From the NCBI RefSeq assembly GCF_041725775.1, contig NZ_JBEUEL010000020.1, positions 1 through 56,139 on the forward strand: DNA of 56,139 nt. The letters are read 5' to 3'. Source of the stretch: Pueribacillus sp041725775 (GTDB taxonomy: Bacteria; Bacillota; Bacilli; Bacillales; UBA6769). A model generated the notes under the pieces. The model had not been told where the DNA came from. It worked only from the letters and a program-made list of their open reading frames with translations, and searched no databases. Shown here piece by piece: positions 1 through 8,321 of the stretch. Every line of letters begins with the position of its first letter. Position 1 is the first letter of the stretch. The position numbers and the translations under genes are program-made.

Positions 1-372
1 ACCTTCTGACATTTTTTGTATAGTTGTTAAGGTTGCTTAAGCACCATTATATTGACAGTTCAAGTGAGAGCCCTATCGACTTACACAAAATTCTTGACGG
101 TACCTATTCTGAGGTGAATTTTGAATTTTATTTAATGTGTATTATAGGCATCATTTGGTAAAATGTCAACGTTAAATGGAACATTACCGTTCGACAAGGG
201 AAATCTATCATTACATATAATGAACAAAATAGTAATAAATTTAATTAGTTATTTTTTTAAGCAACTAATAAATGGCTATAATATAATGTTTATATATAGT
301 TTATTAATTTATTAGGTTAACTTGATTTATTAATTTAAAATGAAGTTTATTCAAAAAATAATGACTTACATA
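1..372. other. Gene-free leader of the window
   Basis: I see no convincing gene in either direction. The stretch is AT-rich, especially after about 230. It probably ends the intergenic space before the catabolic operon. Confidence 0.5.
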
Positions 373-401
373 TTGCGTTAAACGAAATTATATATTACTA
401 T
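373..401 (+). promoter_or_regulatory. Candidate sigma-A promoter of the catabolic operon
   Basis: TTGCGT at 373-378 and TACTAT at 396-401 are separated by exactly 17 bases, about 70 bases before the first start codon. The -35 matches four of six consensus bases, so this is a plausible but unproven promoter. Confidence 0.4.
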
Positions 402-469
402 ATAAGAAACAAGGTTAAGAAATGATTTTTACATTATGGATTATCAAAATTTTATAAGGAGGGTTTTTG

Positions 470-2032
470 TTGAATGCGTACATGTTATTAGAGCTCCCAT
501 CTAGTATTGTACCAAGTCAAGAGATAGTAACATTCCGAAATAAAAGGCTAACTTATTCTAAATTAAGTGAGAATGCTAGTAGGTTAGCTAACTTATTGAA
601 AAGTTATGGTATTAAAGCAGGTGATCGAGTTGGTATTATTTCAACGAATCGTCCAGAATTAGTTGAAACATTTTTTGCTACGTTTAAAGTGGGAGCGATT
701 GCTGTACCGATTAACTATCGTGCAAGACAAGATGAATTTGAATATATGATTAATGATGTAAATGTAAACGCTTTATTGTTTGAGGAACGGTACGGATCTA
801 TTTTACAACCAATTATTGAACGTAATGATTTTGCTATTACGATTTGTTTAAACGATACACATCAAGCGGGACGAAATTATTATCACCTATTAGATGAAGT
901 ACGTGCGCCATTGTTAGACCAAGTAGATATTAATGCTGACGACACGGCACTTATTTTATTTACAAGTGGAACAACAAGTAGACCGAAGGGTGTGATGATT
1001 ACCCATGGTCAACTGACAAACTACGTCATGAATCATTCCGGGGTTGCCGATGGTACTGATAAAGGTACGTCATTAATTAGTATTCCTAGTTATCATGTTG
1101 CAGGAGTAACAAGTATTTGTAATGCGATTTATTCAGGAAGACGCCTCGTATTAATGCCTCAGTTTGAAGCGAAGGAATGGTTGGAGACGATGGAACGAGA
1201 AAAAGTAACACATGCATTTTTAGTACCTACGATGTTAAAACAAGTACTCGATCATCCTAATTTTGATCAGACGGATTTGACGGCGTTAGAAAATTTATCC
1301 TATGGTGCCGCTCCTATGCCATTACCGGTTATACATGAAGCGATTGAACGATTCCCTAACTCAACGGATTTTGCAAACGCTTTCGGCATGACGGAAACTA
1401 CATCAACAGTTACAGTGTTAAGTCCTGAAGATCATCGTTTAGAAGGAACAGAGGAAGAAATTGAACAAAAATTAAAACGGTTAACTTCTGTTGGCAAGCC
1501 ATTGCCGAATGTTGAAATTATGATTGTAGATGAAGGGGGTAAAAAAATAGAAGAATCGGGGAAAGTTGGGGTCGTTTATGTACGAACTGACAAACAGATG
1601 AAAGGTTATTGGGAAAAAGATGATGAAACTGATGAAACAGTAGTCGATGGTTGGATACATACCGGTGATATAGGTTGGCTTGATGAAGATGGATATTTGT
1701 ATTTAGAAGGACGAGATTCTGATTTAATCATTCGCGGTGGTGAAAACATTTCTCCAACTGAAATTGAAAATATTTTACATGCTCATCCGGCGGTAGATAG
1801 CGTTGCTGTAATCGGAGTACCCAGTATAGAGTGGGGCGAGGAAGTAATGGCCGTTATTATTCCGAAAGACAAAAATAATTTACCGACATTAGATGAACTT
1901 AAGGATTTTTGCCGAGATAAACTTGCTAGTTTTAAGCATCCAACGAAAATTGAATTTGTTGAATCATTCCCGATGACATCAACAGGGAAGGTAATTAAAA
2001 ACGAATTAAAAGATTTGTTTATTACACAGTAG
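470..2032 (+). CDS. Acyl-CoA ligase (ANL superfamily, FadD-like)
   Basis: It activates a carboxylic acid to its CoA thioester with ATP, in the cytosol. The AMP-binding P-loop (LFTSGTTSRPKGV) lies near residues 163-176. The GWLDEDGYLYLEGR and IIRGGENI core motifs follow, and the C-terminal TSTGK motif carries the adenylation lysine. Length (520 aa) is normal for the family. I chose the TTG at 470 because AGGAGGG (457-463) sits 6 bases before it; the next ATG (482) is too far. As first gene of a tightly spaced operon it should supply the substrate of the dehydrogenases downstream. The exact acid cannot be read from the sequence. Confidence 0.9.
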   Translation: MNAYMLLELPSSIVPSQEIVTFRNKRLTYSKLSENASRLANLLKSYGIKAGDRVGIISTNRPELVETFFATFKVGAIAVPINYRARQDEFEYMINDVNVNALLFEERYGSILQPIIERNDFAITICLNDTHQAGRNYYHLLDEVRAPLLDQVDINADDTALILFTSGTTSRPKGVMITHGQLTNYVMNHSGVADGTDKGTSLISIPSYHVAGVTSICNAIYSGRRLVLMPQFEAKEWLETMEREKVTHAFLVPTMLKQVLDHPNFDQTDLTALENLSYGAAPMPLPVIHEAIERFPNSTDFANAFGMTETTSTVTVLSPEDHRLEGTEEEIEQKLKRLTSVGKPLPNVEIMIVDEGGKKIEESGKVGVVYVRTDKQMKGYWEKDDETDETVVDGWIHTGDIGWLDEDGYLYLEGRDSDLIIRGGENISPTEIENILHAHPAVDSVAVIGVPSIEWGEEVMAVIIPKDKNNLPTLDELKDFCRDKLASFKHPTKIEFVESFPMTSTGKVIKNELKDLFITQ

Positions 2033-2083
2033 AAGAAATGATTTTTCTAATCATAAAAATATAAAAAACAGGAGTTGATTACG

Positions 2084-3253
2084 ATGCGTTTTGAATTAAC
2101 AAATGAACAACAAGCATTACAATTGGAAATCCGTTCATACTTAGAAGAAAAAATTACCGATGAACTATTAGAGGAAGTACGAACGACCCCTTATGGTCCA
2201 ATCTGGCGTGAATATATCCGTACGCTAGGAAAAGACGGGTGGCTTGGAATCGGTTGGCCGAAGGAATATGGTGGTCAAGGTAAAACTCCATTAGAGCAAT
2301 ACATTTTTCTAGAAGAAATCACTCGTACAGGAATAACGATTCCGTTTATTACACTAGAAACAGTTGGTCCGACCATAATGCGTTTTGGAACGGAAGAACA
2401 GAAAAGGGAATTCCTACCAAAGATTTTACGTGGGGAGTTAGAAGTGGCTATTGGGTATACGGAGCCAGAGGCAGGAACAGACTTAGCTTCCTTGGAAACA
2501 CGTGCTGTTCGAGACGGTGATAAATACGTTATTAATGGTCAAAAGGTGTTTACGACAAATGCATCTATATCAGATTATATTTGGTTAGCAGCCCGAACTG
2601 ATCCAGATGCGCCGAAACACGAAGGAATTTCTATTTTCTTAGTTCCGACAGATTCGCCGGGTGTGACGATTACAACGACAAAATTAATGGGAGAAAAATC
2701 AATTGGTTCGAGTAGCACCTTTTACGATAATGTAATTATTCCAGCATCGAACATTATCGGTGAAGAAAATAAAGGTTGGAAATATATTACGGAACAATTA
2801 TCGCTCGAACGTCTCATGCTGTCAACTTATTCGATGATGGAGCGTGTTATTGAAGAAACGACTGAGTGGGCGAAAGAAGCTGTTGTTGATGGAGAGTCTG
2901 CCATTAATCGTCCGTGGGTTCAAGAGAAATTAGCTAATTTAAAAGTAAAAATTGAAGTATTACGTTTGCTAAATTATCGCGCAGCATGGTCCCACGGTAA
3001 CTTAAGTGAACCACCATTCAGACCATCGATGAACAAAACATTTGCAGCAGAATTGAATCAAGAAGTATACGATACATGTATGCAAATTATTGGTTTAGCT
3101 AGTCAGCTCGATGATAATTCGAAATATTCTATTTTAGAAGGTAAGTTAGAACAGTTCTCACAAAGTTATTTAGTGTACTTATTCGGTGGGGGAGCAAACG
3201 AAGTACAGCGTGATTTAGTAGCACGTTTCGGCTTAGGAATTAAACGTTCATAA
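2084..3253 (+). CDS. Acyl-CoA dehydrogenase, ChsE-like subunit 1
   Basis: Flavin-dependent alpha,beta-dehydrogenation of an acyl-CoA. The N-terminal helical domain is followed by the GYTEPEAGTD substrate/FAD motif and NGQKVFTTNA strand, then the C-terminal helical domain ending GGGANEVQRDLVA. Two family features are absent: the RxQFGxxIxxFQ FAD-dimer motif is not recognisable, and the MCAD-type glutamate position two residues before TSQIQ is Gly. A helix-G glutamate (LSLERLML) could act instead. The other dehydrogenase at 5896 keeps what this one lacks, suggesting a heteromer. Start at ATG 2084, with GGAG 9 bases upstream. Confidence 0.85.
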   Translation: MRFELTNEQQALQLEIRSYLEEKITDELLEEVRTTPYGPIWREYIRTLGKDGWLGIGWPKEYGGQGKTPLEQYIFLEEITRTGITIPFITLETVGPTIMRFGTEEQKREFLPKILRGELEVAIGYTEPEAGTDLASLETRAVRDGDKYVINGQKVFTTNASISDYIWLAARTDPDAPKHEGISIFLVPTDSPGVTITTTKLMGEKSIGSSSTFYDNVIIPASNIIGEENKGWKYITEQLSLERLMLSTYSMMERVIEETTEWAKEAVVDGESAINRPWVQEKLANLKVKIEVLRLLNYRAAWSHGNLSEPPFRPSMNKTFAAELNQEVYDTCMQIIGLASQLDDNSKYSILEGKLEQFSQSYLVYLFGGGANEVQRDLVARFGLGIKRS

Positions 3254-3295
3254 TGTGTAATAACATATATATGGAAAATTTTGGGAGGGAATATG

Positions 3296-3805
3296 ATGGC
3301 ATTAACAAGAGAAGAAATTGAAAAGTATTTAAGTTTAGAGTCTGAAAAAATTAAAGGTCCAGATGCAGTTTGTGAACAGATGATTCGCCACTGGGTAGAG
3401 ATAATGGAAGATGAAAACCCGTTGTATAGTGATGAGGAATATGCGAAGAACTCCGAGTATGGTGGAATCATCGCTCCGCCAATGCAAGTACAAGCATATA
3501 CGATGCAGCCGGTTTGGCCTAAGACAGAGCGAGAACCCAGTCCGATGGAAAGATTTATTAAGTGTCTAAGGGACGAAGGCTATACATCGATTGTGGCGAC
3601 GCATCAAGGTCAAGAATATTTCGCACCTCTCCGTTTAGGTGATGAAATTAGTTACACGATCACAGTCGATCAAGTTTCAGATGAAAAACAAACGTCACGT
3701 GGCCCAGGCTATTTTGTTACATTTTTATGGACGTATTACAACCAAAAAGACGAATTAGTTTGTAAGCAATCATTTACTATTTTAGCTTATAATGCAGGAG
3801 CTTAA
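3296..3805 (+). CDS. MaoC-like hot-dog subunit (FAS1-type dehydratase N-terminal fold, ChsH2-like)
   Basis: A single hot-dog domain of 169 aa with the MIRHWVEIMEDENPLYSD and GGIIAPPMQVQAY stretches typical of the non-catalytic half of split enoyl-CoA hydratases. In the actinobacterial ChsH1-ChsH2 hydratase this half helps form the acyl pocket, while its partner carries the catalytic Asp/His. The partner is encoded 15 bases downstream. ATG 3296 follows GGGAGGG at a good distance; the neighbouring ATG 3293 is also possible. Role as a hydratase subunit is inferred from family and neighbour. Confidence 0.8.
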   Translation: MALTREEIEKYLSLESEKIKGPDAVCEQMIRHWVEIMEDENPLYSDEEYAKNSEYGGIIAPPMQVQAYTMQPVWPKTEREPSPMERFIKCLRDEGYTSIVATHQGQEYFAPLRLGDEISYTITVDQVSDEKQTSRGPGYFVTFLWTYYNQKDELVCKQSFTILAYNAGA

Positions 3806-3820
3806 TAGGAGGGAAAGGCA

Positions 3821-4258
3821 TTGAAAAAAACATATAATCGAATAACGTGGGAAGAAGTTTCAGTTGGAGATGATTTACCAGAACATAAGCGAAATATAAC
3901 CGCCCAATTAGTCGTTGGAGGTGCGATCGCAGCAACACGTGATTATGCACCAGTTCACCATGATTATCATGCTGCTAAAGAGGCAAAAGCTGACGATGTG
4001 TTTATGAACATTTTAACAACAAACGGATTAATTGGTAAATACCTAACCGACTGGGCAGGTCCAACAGGTAAAATTAAAAAGATTGATTTGGGATTATCAG
4101 TACCTAATTATCCGGGTGATCAAATGGTCATGATTGGTGAAGTAACGGATAAATTTGAAAAAGACGGTGAATACTTAGTCGAGGTTGAATACGTAGGAAA
4201 AAACAAAATCGGAAATCATGCAACGGGTAAAGCAGTGTTAGCACTTCCAAGGAGGTAA
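3821..4258 (+). CDS. MaoC-like enoyl-CoA hydratase catalytic subunit (ChsH1-like)
   Basis: A 145-aa hot-dog protein that should hydrate the enoyl-CoA made by the dehydrogenase pair. The hydratase-2 signature D-x4-H is present at Asp41 and His46 (RDYAPVHHD). A glycine-rich stretch and a beta strand near GKAVLALPRR close the fold. It starts with TTG at 3821 behind GGAGGGAAAGG. The 15-base gap before it and 6-base gap after it argue for co-expression with both neighbours. Confidence 0.82.
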   Translation: MKKTYNRITWEEVSVGDDLPEHKRNITAQLVVGGAIAATRDYAPVHHDYHAAKEAKADDVFMNILTTNGLIGKYLTDWAGPTGKIKKIDLGLSVPNYPGDQMVMIGEVTDKFEKDGEYLVEVEYVGKNKIGNHATGKAVLALPRR

Positions 4259-4264
4259 TGAATA

Positions 4265-5449
4265 ATGAGTAATATTGTAAATACTCGAGATAAGACAGCG
4301 ATTGTTGGTATTGGAACAACAGAAATTAGTCGTGATTGTGGTCGGACGGAATTAAAGATGGCAGTTGAAGCAATATTAGATGCAGTAGAAGATGCAGGTA
4401 TTTCTGTTGATGACATTGATGGTATGGTTAACTATACGATGGATAAATCAGAACAGTTAGAAGTTGTAAACGCTTTAGGTATTCCTAATTTAAGTTTCTT
4501 CAGTAAGACACCCTATGGTGGGGGTGGTAGTTGTGCTACGGTGGCGCATGCTGTGGCAGCCGTTGAAGCAGGGTTGGCAAATTACGTCGTTTGTTATCGT
4601 TCGATTCGTGATGCGTCTCTTCCGGTGCGTATTGGAGATTTTGATGCATCACAGCAATCATACAACGATGATGACGTCTACTATGGCATGTATATGCCTT
4701 ACGGATTAATCACACCGGTATCATGGGTTGCGATGTTCGCGCAACGTTACATCCATGAATTTGACATTGGGGATGATGCGTTTTGGCCTGTTGCTCAAAT
4801 AAATCGTGAAAATGCAAACCGCAATCCGAGCGCATGGTTCCACGATCAAAAACTAACCTATGAAGAATATATGAATTCACCGATGAACGTTACACCATTA
4901 AGACGCCATGATTGCTGTCTCAATATAGACGGCGCGATGGCAGTAATCGTCACAAGTGCGGAAAATGCTAAACATTTAAAACAAACACCAGCATATATTT
5001 CTGGTGTAGCACAAGGAATGCATACGCATGGTGAACAGATGACGAGTTATTACCGTAAAGATATTACGACACTTCATGAAGTTGTAGAATATGGTGATTT
5101 AATGTTTAAAATGGCAGGTATTACACCTAAAGATATTGATGTGGCACAGTTTTATGATGCATTTAGTCCACTTGTACCAATGCAGTTAGAAGCATTAGGT
5201 TTTGTTGAAAAGGGTGAAGGAGTAGATTTTATCCAAGATGTCGATCGTCTTCGTGTCGATGGTGAATTGCCAATTAATACATCCGGTGGATTAATGTCTG
5301 AAGGATATGTACATGGGATGAATTTAATTGTCGAAGCAGTTAGACAGATTCGTGGTACTTCGACGACGCAAGTTAATGATGTTGAATTTTCATTAGTTAC
5401 TGGGGGATTAGGTGTACCATCCAGTGGAATTATTTTAAGACGGGGGTAA
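4265..5449 (+). CDS. Thiolase-like SCP2/Ltp2-type lyase (probable retro-aldolase)
   Basis: A thiolase-fold protein of 394 aa from the lipid-transfer (SCP2-thiolase-like) branch. Cys90 lies in GGGGSCATVAHA. The usual thiolase GHPxGA histidine motif is replaced by SEGYVHGMN (Tyr348), and Tyr297 lies in FYDAFSP. In actinobacterial Ltp2, two tyrosines at nearly these positions are, as I recall, the catalytic residues for retro-aldol cleavage of beta-hydroxyacyl-CoAs. It is followed after 5 bases by a DUF35 gene, the obligate partner type of such enzymes. A conventional thiolytic role is less likely. Confidence 0.82.
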   Translation: MSNIVNTRDKTAIVGIGTTEISRDCGRTELKMAVEAILDAVEDAGISVDDIDGMVNYTMDKSEQLEVVNALGIPNLSFFSKTPYGGGGSCATVAHAVAAVEAGLANYVVCYRSIRDASLPVRIGDFDASQQSYNDDDVYYGMYMPYGLITPVSWVAMFAQRYIHEFDIGDDAFWPVAQINRENANRNPSAWFHDQKLTYEEYMNSPMNVTPLRRHDCCLNIDGAMAVIVTSAENAKHLKQTPAYISGVAQGMHTHGEQMTSYYRKDITTLHEVVEYGDLMFKMAGITPKDIDVAQFYDAFSPLVPMQLEALGFVEKGEGVDFIQDVDRLRVDGELPINTSGGLMSEGYVHGMNLIVEAVRQIRGTSTTQVNDVEFSLVTGGLGVPSSGIILRRG

Positions 5450-5454
5450 TGTAA

Positions 5455-5877
5455 ATGGTTAAATATAATAAAGAATATCCAACTCCAAGACCGTTAGTAG
5501 ATGAAGATACGATTGAATTTTGGACGAAATTACATGAAACGAAACAATTGCACGTGCAACAATGTAAAAACTGTAACACATATTCCCATCCACCACGACC
5601 GGTTTGTCATAACTGTCGTCAGTTTGAGCTAGAATGGGTTCCGGTTTCTGGAAAAGGCAAAATTTACAGTTACGTTATTTATCATCGTTCAGTACATCCT
5701 GGTTTTGAAGTGCCATACGAAGTTATTCTTGTTGAATTAGAAGAAGGAATACGGATCGTTTCGAATATGGTCGACTGCGGTCCCGAAGATATCTCTATTG
5801 GAATGCCAGTTGAATTTGTTCCAGATGACGATGTGTTTGAGGATATAACACTTCCGAAGTTTAAACGAGCAAAATAA
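5455..5877 (+). CDS. DUF35 zinc-ribbon/OB-fold partner of the thiolase-like protein
   Basis: A 140-aa protein with an N-terminal helix, a rubredoxin-like zinc ribbon (Cys37, Cys40, Cys51, Cys54) and an OB-fold acyl-CoA binding domain (GKGKIYSYVIYHR onward). Such proteins bind thiolase-like enzymes and close or channel their active site. The start lies 5 bases after the stop of the thiolase-like gene, which supports a stoichiometric complex. In the steroid system this domain is fused to the hydratase subunit ChsH2; here it is free-standing. Confidence 0.85.
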   Translation: MVKYNKEYPTPRPLVDEDTIEFWTKLHETKQLHVQQCKNCNTYSHPPRPVCHNCRQFELEWVPVSGKGKIYSYVIYHRSVHPGFEVPYEVILVELEEGIRIVSNMVDCGPEDISIGMPVEFVPDDDVFEDITLPKFKRAK

Positions 5878-5895
5878 ACAAAGTGGGTGAAATAG

Positions 5896-7053
5896 ATGGA
5901 TTTTTCGTTAAATGAAATGCAGGAAGAATTTAAACGAACAGCACGTAATTTTTTCAGTGAGCAATGTGACTTAGCTTCATTACACAAATTTGAAGAAGAT
6001 GAAAATAAATATTCTGAAGAACTATATCAACATCTAGCAGAATTGGGCTTTTTAAGCATAGTTATTCCGGAAGAATACGATGGAATTGAAGGTGATTTAC
6101 TCGATTTAGCGATCATTATTGAAGAAGCGGGATATGCAACATTAGCCGCGCCGTTCTTTTCAACGATTGCTTATGGAATTATGCCACTGTTGAAATACGG
6201 AACAGAAGAACAAAAGCAACACTTTTTACCAAAAATAGCATCTGGTGAAATAAAGTTTACTGGAGCATTTGCTGAACCTAATGTGAACTATCATTACGAG
6301 CATGTATATGCCGAGGCGACAGAATCAGACGGGCGATTTGTCGTTTCAGGAAAAAAGTTATTTGTACCGTATGCCAATATAGCAGATTATATAATAGTTT
6401 TAGTCCGAACAGATGAAACAAAAGCAGGAACTGAAGCAGGCTTAACATTATTAATAATTGAAAATGATAATCAAAATATCGAACTAACAGAATTAAGCGG
6501 AATTAGCCCAGAAGCAATGTACGAATTAACTTTTAAGGATAAGTCTGTTCCCATAGAAAATGTTTTAGGTGAAGTTAATGACGGCTTCGAGGTAACGAAA
6601 AATATATTAGAAACAGCAACAGGCTTGCAGACGGTGGAAATGGCAGGTGTCATACGCCGTGCGCTCGACATTACGAATAGCTATGTAAAAGAACGAAAAC
6701 AATTTAATATTCCAATTGCAACATTCCAAGCAGTACAACATCGTTTAGCAGACATGTTTACGGCCGTTGAAGGGGGATATTTAGCAGCTTATCAAGCAGT
6801 TTCCCGTTTAGCCCAAGGAAAATCAGCTTCGAAAGAAGTAGCGGTGGCAAAAACTTGGCTAAGTCAGAAAGGCCAATACGTCTTAACAAGCGCGCATCAA
6901 TTACACGGTGGAATCGGTGTTGAAATGGATTATCCACTGCAATTCTGCTTTAGACATTTTAAACGATTGCAGTTGCAATTAGGTAATGAACCGTATTATG
7001 TAAAACAGTTGGCAAAAAGTATTGCTGAATCAAAAGAGGAGCAATACGCCTAA
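5896..7053 (+). CDS. Acyl-CoA dehydrogenase, ChsE-like subunit 2
   Basis: 385 aa, acyl-CoA dehydrogenase fold. It retains the C-domain FAD motif (RKQFNIPIATFQAVQHRLADM) and the HQLHGGIGVEMDYPL segment found in FadE27/FadE29-like subunits. Its substrate motif is degraded (FAEPNVNYHYE in place of TEPxAGSD). It therefore complements the dehydrogenase encoded at 2084, which has the opposite pattern. By analogy with the mycobacterial alpha2-beta2 enzymes the two probably form one heterotetramer with composite active sites. Electron acceptor would be ETF, not encoded here. Confidence 0.85.
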   Translation: MDFSLNEMQEEFKRTARNFFSEQCDLASLHKFEEDENKYSEELYQHLAELGFLSIVIPEEYDGIEGDLLDLAIIIEEAGYATLAAPFFSTIAYGIMPLLKYGTEEQKQHFLPKIASGEIKFTGAFAEPNVNYHYEHVYAEATESDGRFVVSGKKLFVPYANIADYIIVLVRTDETKAGTEAGLTLLIIENDNQNIELTELSGISPEAMYELTFKDKSVPIENVLGEVNDGFEVTKNILETATGLQTVEMAGVIRRALDITNSYVKERKQFNIPIATFQAVQHRLADMFTAVEGGYLAAYQAVSRLAQGKSASKEVAVAKTWLSQKGQYVLTSAHQLHGGIGVEMDYPLQFCFRHFKRLQLQLGNEPYYVKQLAKSIAESKEEQYA

Positions 7054-7117
7054 ATTTAATTGTTGATTCCTTTTGTGCCTCAACTAATTAAAAAATAGAT
7101 GAATAGGTGGGAAAACA

Positions 7118-8308
7118 ATGGTAAATCAGGCCTTGTCAGGTTTGAAAGTAGTTGATTTTTCATGGCATATAGCAGGTCCGTATTGTACGAAGTTATTAGC
7201 TGATTTCGGTGCAGAAGTGATTAAAATTGAACGACCAGAATTAGGAGACCCATCAAGGGAAGAGGGCCCCTTTCCAAGCGACAAGAAAGACTTAAATGCT
7301 AGTGGACTTTATCTTTATTTAAACAATAACAAAAAAAGTATCGAATTAAATTTGAAAAGTGAAAAAGGTAAGTGGATCGCTCGTGAATTAATAAAGAAAG
7401 CAGATATCGTCGTAGAAAACTTCGCACCAGGTGTAATAGATCGTTTAGGATTAGGCTATGACTCGATTAAAGAGTTAAAACCTAACGTTATTATGACATC
7501 CATTTCCAACTTTGGACAGACAGGAGAGTTTAGAGATTATGAAGCAACAGAATTAATTACGCAAGCGATGAGTGGATGGATAACATCAGTAGGTGAAGAA
7601 GAGTACGAACCATTACGAGCAGCAGGTCGACTTCGTATTTTAGAGTACCTATCTGGAGCATTTGCTGCGCTTTCAACATTAAGTGCCATTTTAGAAAGAC
7701 GAAAAACGAATGAAGGAACGCATATTGACGTATCGATTACGGAAGTAGGAAATATGCAACGTTCTTATCCAACAGTCCAAAACTCGTTTCCATCACGTGT
7801 ATCCAAAACACAGAAACGATTCCGTATGTTACCGAGTGTAGAAAAATGTAAAGACGGTTATATTGGAGTTACTGTACTTACCGGTCAACATTGGGAAAAC
7901 TTCTGCGCGATGACTGAAATGTATGATTGGATCGATGATGAACGGTTTACGATGATTCCACAGCGTTTAAAGCATAAAGAAATTTATCAGAAACGTTTCG
8001 ATGAATGGCTTATGCGTCATACGCGACAAGAAATTTTAGAGTTAGGTGCTAAGTGGGGAGTACCAGTAATTCCTGTCCCGTCATTCGATGAATTACCAGA
8101 ATTCCCACAATATAAAGATAGGGATGTTTTCATTGAAGTCGAGCATGCACATGCAGGAAAAGTGATTCAACCTGCAGCGCCTGCACGTTTATCAAAAACA
8201 CCTTGGCAGTTAAAGTCAGTTGCACCGACATTAGGTGAACATAATAAAGATATATTAAAAAGTATTGATAACGCTTCCGAAAAGGATATTGAAGAAGCTA
8301 CAAAGTGA
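7118..8308 (+). CDS. Family III CoA-transferase (CaiB/BaiF type), Glu at the catalytic position
   Basis: 396 aa with the knotted-dimer CoA-transferase signature: VVDFSWHIAGP, GAEVIKIERP, ADIVVENFAPGVIDRLGL and an ETPTLGEHN-like C-terminus (APTLGEHN). It would move CoA between a product thioester and an incoming acid. The residue that normally forms the glutamyl/aspartyl-CoA intermediate (Asp in the D-xxx-G motif) is Glu176 (LEYLSG). Whether Glu supports catalysis is unclear. The gap of 64 bases before it is larger than others in the operon. Confidence 0.85.
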   Translation: MVNQALSGLKVVDFSWHIAGPYCTKLLADFGAEVIKIERPELGDPSREEGPFPSDKKDLNASGLYLYLNNNKKSIELNLKSEKGKWIARELIKKADIVVENFAPGVIDRLGLGYDSIKELKPNVIMTSISNFGQTGEFRDYEATELITQAMSGWITSVGEEEYEPLRAAGRLRILEYLSGAFAALSTLSAILERRKTNEGTHIDVSITEVGNMQRSYPTVQNSFPSRVSKTQKRFRMLPSVEKCKDGYIGVTVLTGQHWENFCAMTEMYDWIDDERFTMIPQRLKHKEIYQKRFDEWLMRHTRQEILELGAKWGVPVIPVPSFDELPEFPQYKDRDVFIEVEHAHAGKVIQPAAPARLSKTPWQLKSVAPTLGEHNKDILKSIDNASEKDIEEATK

Positions 8309-8321
8309 AGTAGGGGGATGA

